A DNA stretch of 64,000 nucleotides from an uncultured Clostridia bacterium (lineage in GTDB: Bacteria > Bacillota > Clostridia > Oscillospirales > Acutalibacteraceae), in contig CALEHY010000027.1 in assembly GCA_937876375.1 (NCBI GenBank), forward strand, positions 130,432-194,431, written 5' to 3'. Below are positions 63,979-64,000 of the stretch, piece after piece (position 1 is the first letter of the stretch; each line of letters begins with the position of its first letter). The notes beneath the pieces were generated by a model. That model had not been told where the DNA came from, made no database searches, and worked only from the letters and a program-made list of their open reading frames with translations. The translations under genes were made by a program, and so were the position numbers.

Positions 63979-64000
63979 TATATTGACGGGAAGATGATAT

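Overview
The window reads as a chromosomal segment of a low-GC, anaerobic, endospore-forming Clostridia, most likely a gut Oscillospirales/Ruminococcaceae-type bacterium. The evidence is strong AGGAGG ribosome sites and TTGACA/TATAAT promoters, the sporulation genes yabP, yabQ and cotJC, a complete Rnf complex, a diadenylate cyclase pair, host- and plant-glycan genes (L-fucose pathway, GH38 mannosidase, GH51 arabinofuranosidase), and very large secreted proteins with Ig-like, FIVAR and half-dockerin modules. Only one tRNA (initiator Met) is present. There is no rRNA, phage, transposase or CRISPR array.

Layout. 1-5.1 kb: a TetR-controlled divergent locus, with an FGGY kinase (cut by the left edge) and tetR on the minus strand and a class III aminotransferase plus a double-domain class II aldolase on the plus strand; two near-identical 16-bp palindromes sit just downstream of a near-consensus promoter. 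5.1-7.3 kb: a membrane-anchored alpha/beta hydrolase overlapping an LCP cell-wall ligase. 7.3-15.6 kb: mostly minus-strand genes (pyrophosphatase-like protein, GH38 alpha-mannosidase, glycerate kinase, lipoprotein, ECF sigma/anti-sigma pair), interspersed with repeated palindromic elements, a putative small RNA, the initiator tRNA and a copy of its 3' end 240 bp downstream.

15.6-24.6 kb: plus-strand housekeeping genes, namely a polysaccharide deacetylase, a YdcF-like protein, a lexA operon with two tiny genes, a COG0523 metallochaperone with a His-rich loop, yabP-yabQ-divIC, an rRNA methyltransferase and groESL. 24.6-28.3 kb, minus strand: cdaA-cdaR (c-di-AMP synthesis) and a cysteine desulfurase-like enzyme with a DUF3343 partner. 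28.4-32.8 kb: fucA-fucU-kinase-fucI for L-fucose. 32.9-42.3 kb: rnfCDGEAB, a duplicated lipoprotein, then apbE, an FMN-binding-domain protein, a NusG-II protein and a Gx transporter. RnfG carries two flavinylation motifs and RnfD one, and ApbE would load them.

42.3-49.6 kb: a 23S rRNA m5U methyltransferase, a Glu-rich secreted protein behind a predicted c-di-GMP-I riboswitch whose aptamer 3' strand overlaps a terminator, CotJC, GH51, and an ABC importer. 49.8-63.9 kb: a surface region with a beta-helix protein followed by a 50-aa peptide, an MFS-like transporter overlapping a membrane LRR protein that ends in a Cpl-7-like module, and a 2249-aa repeat protein ending in a half dockerin.

The most promising candidates for something undescribed are the TetR-controlled aminotransferase/aldolase/kinase pathway, the transporter-LRR-Cpl-7 pair, the small proteins behind lexA, the 50-aa peptide, and several intergenic structured repeats, one of which shows compensatory base changes.
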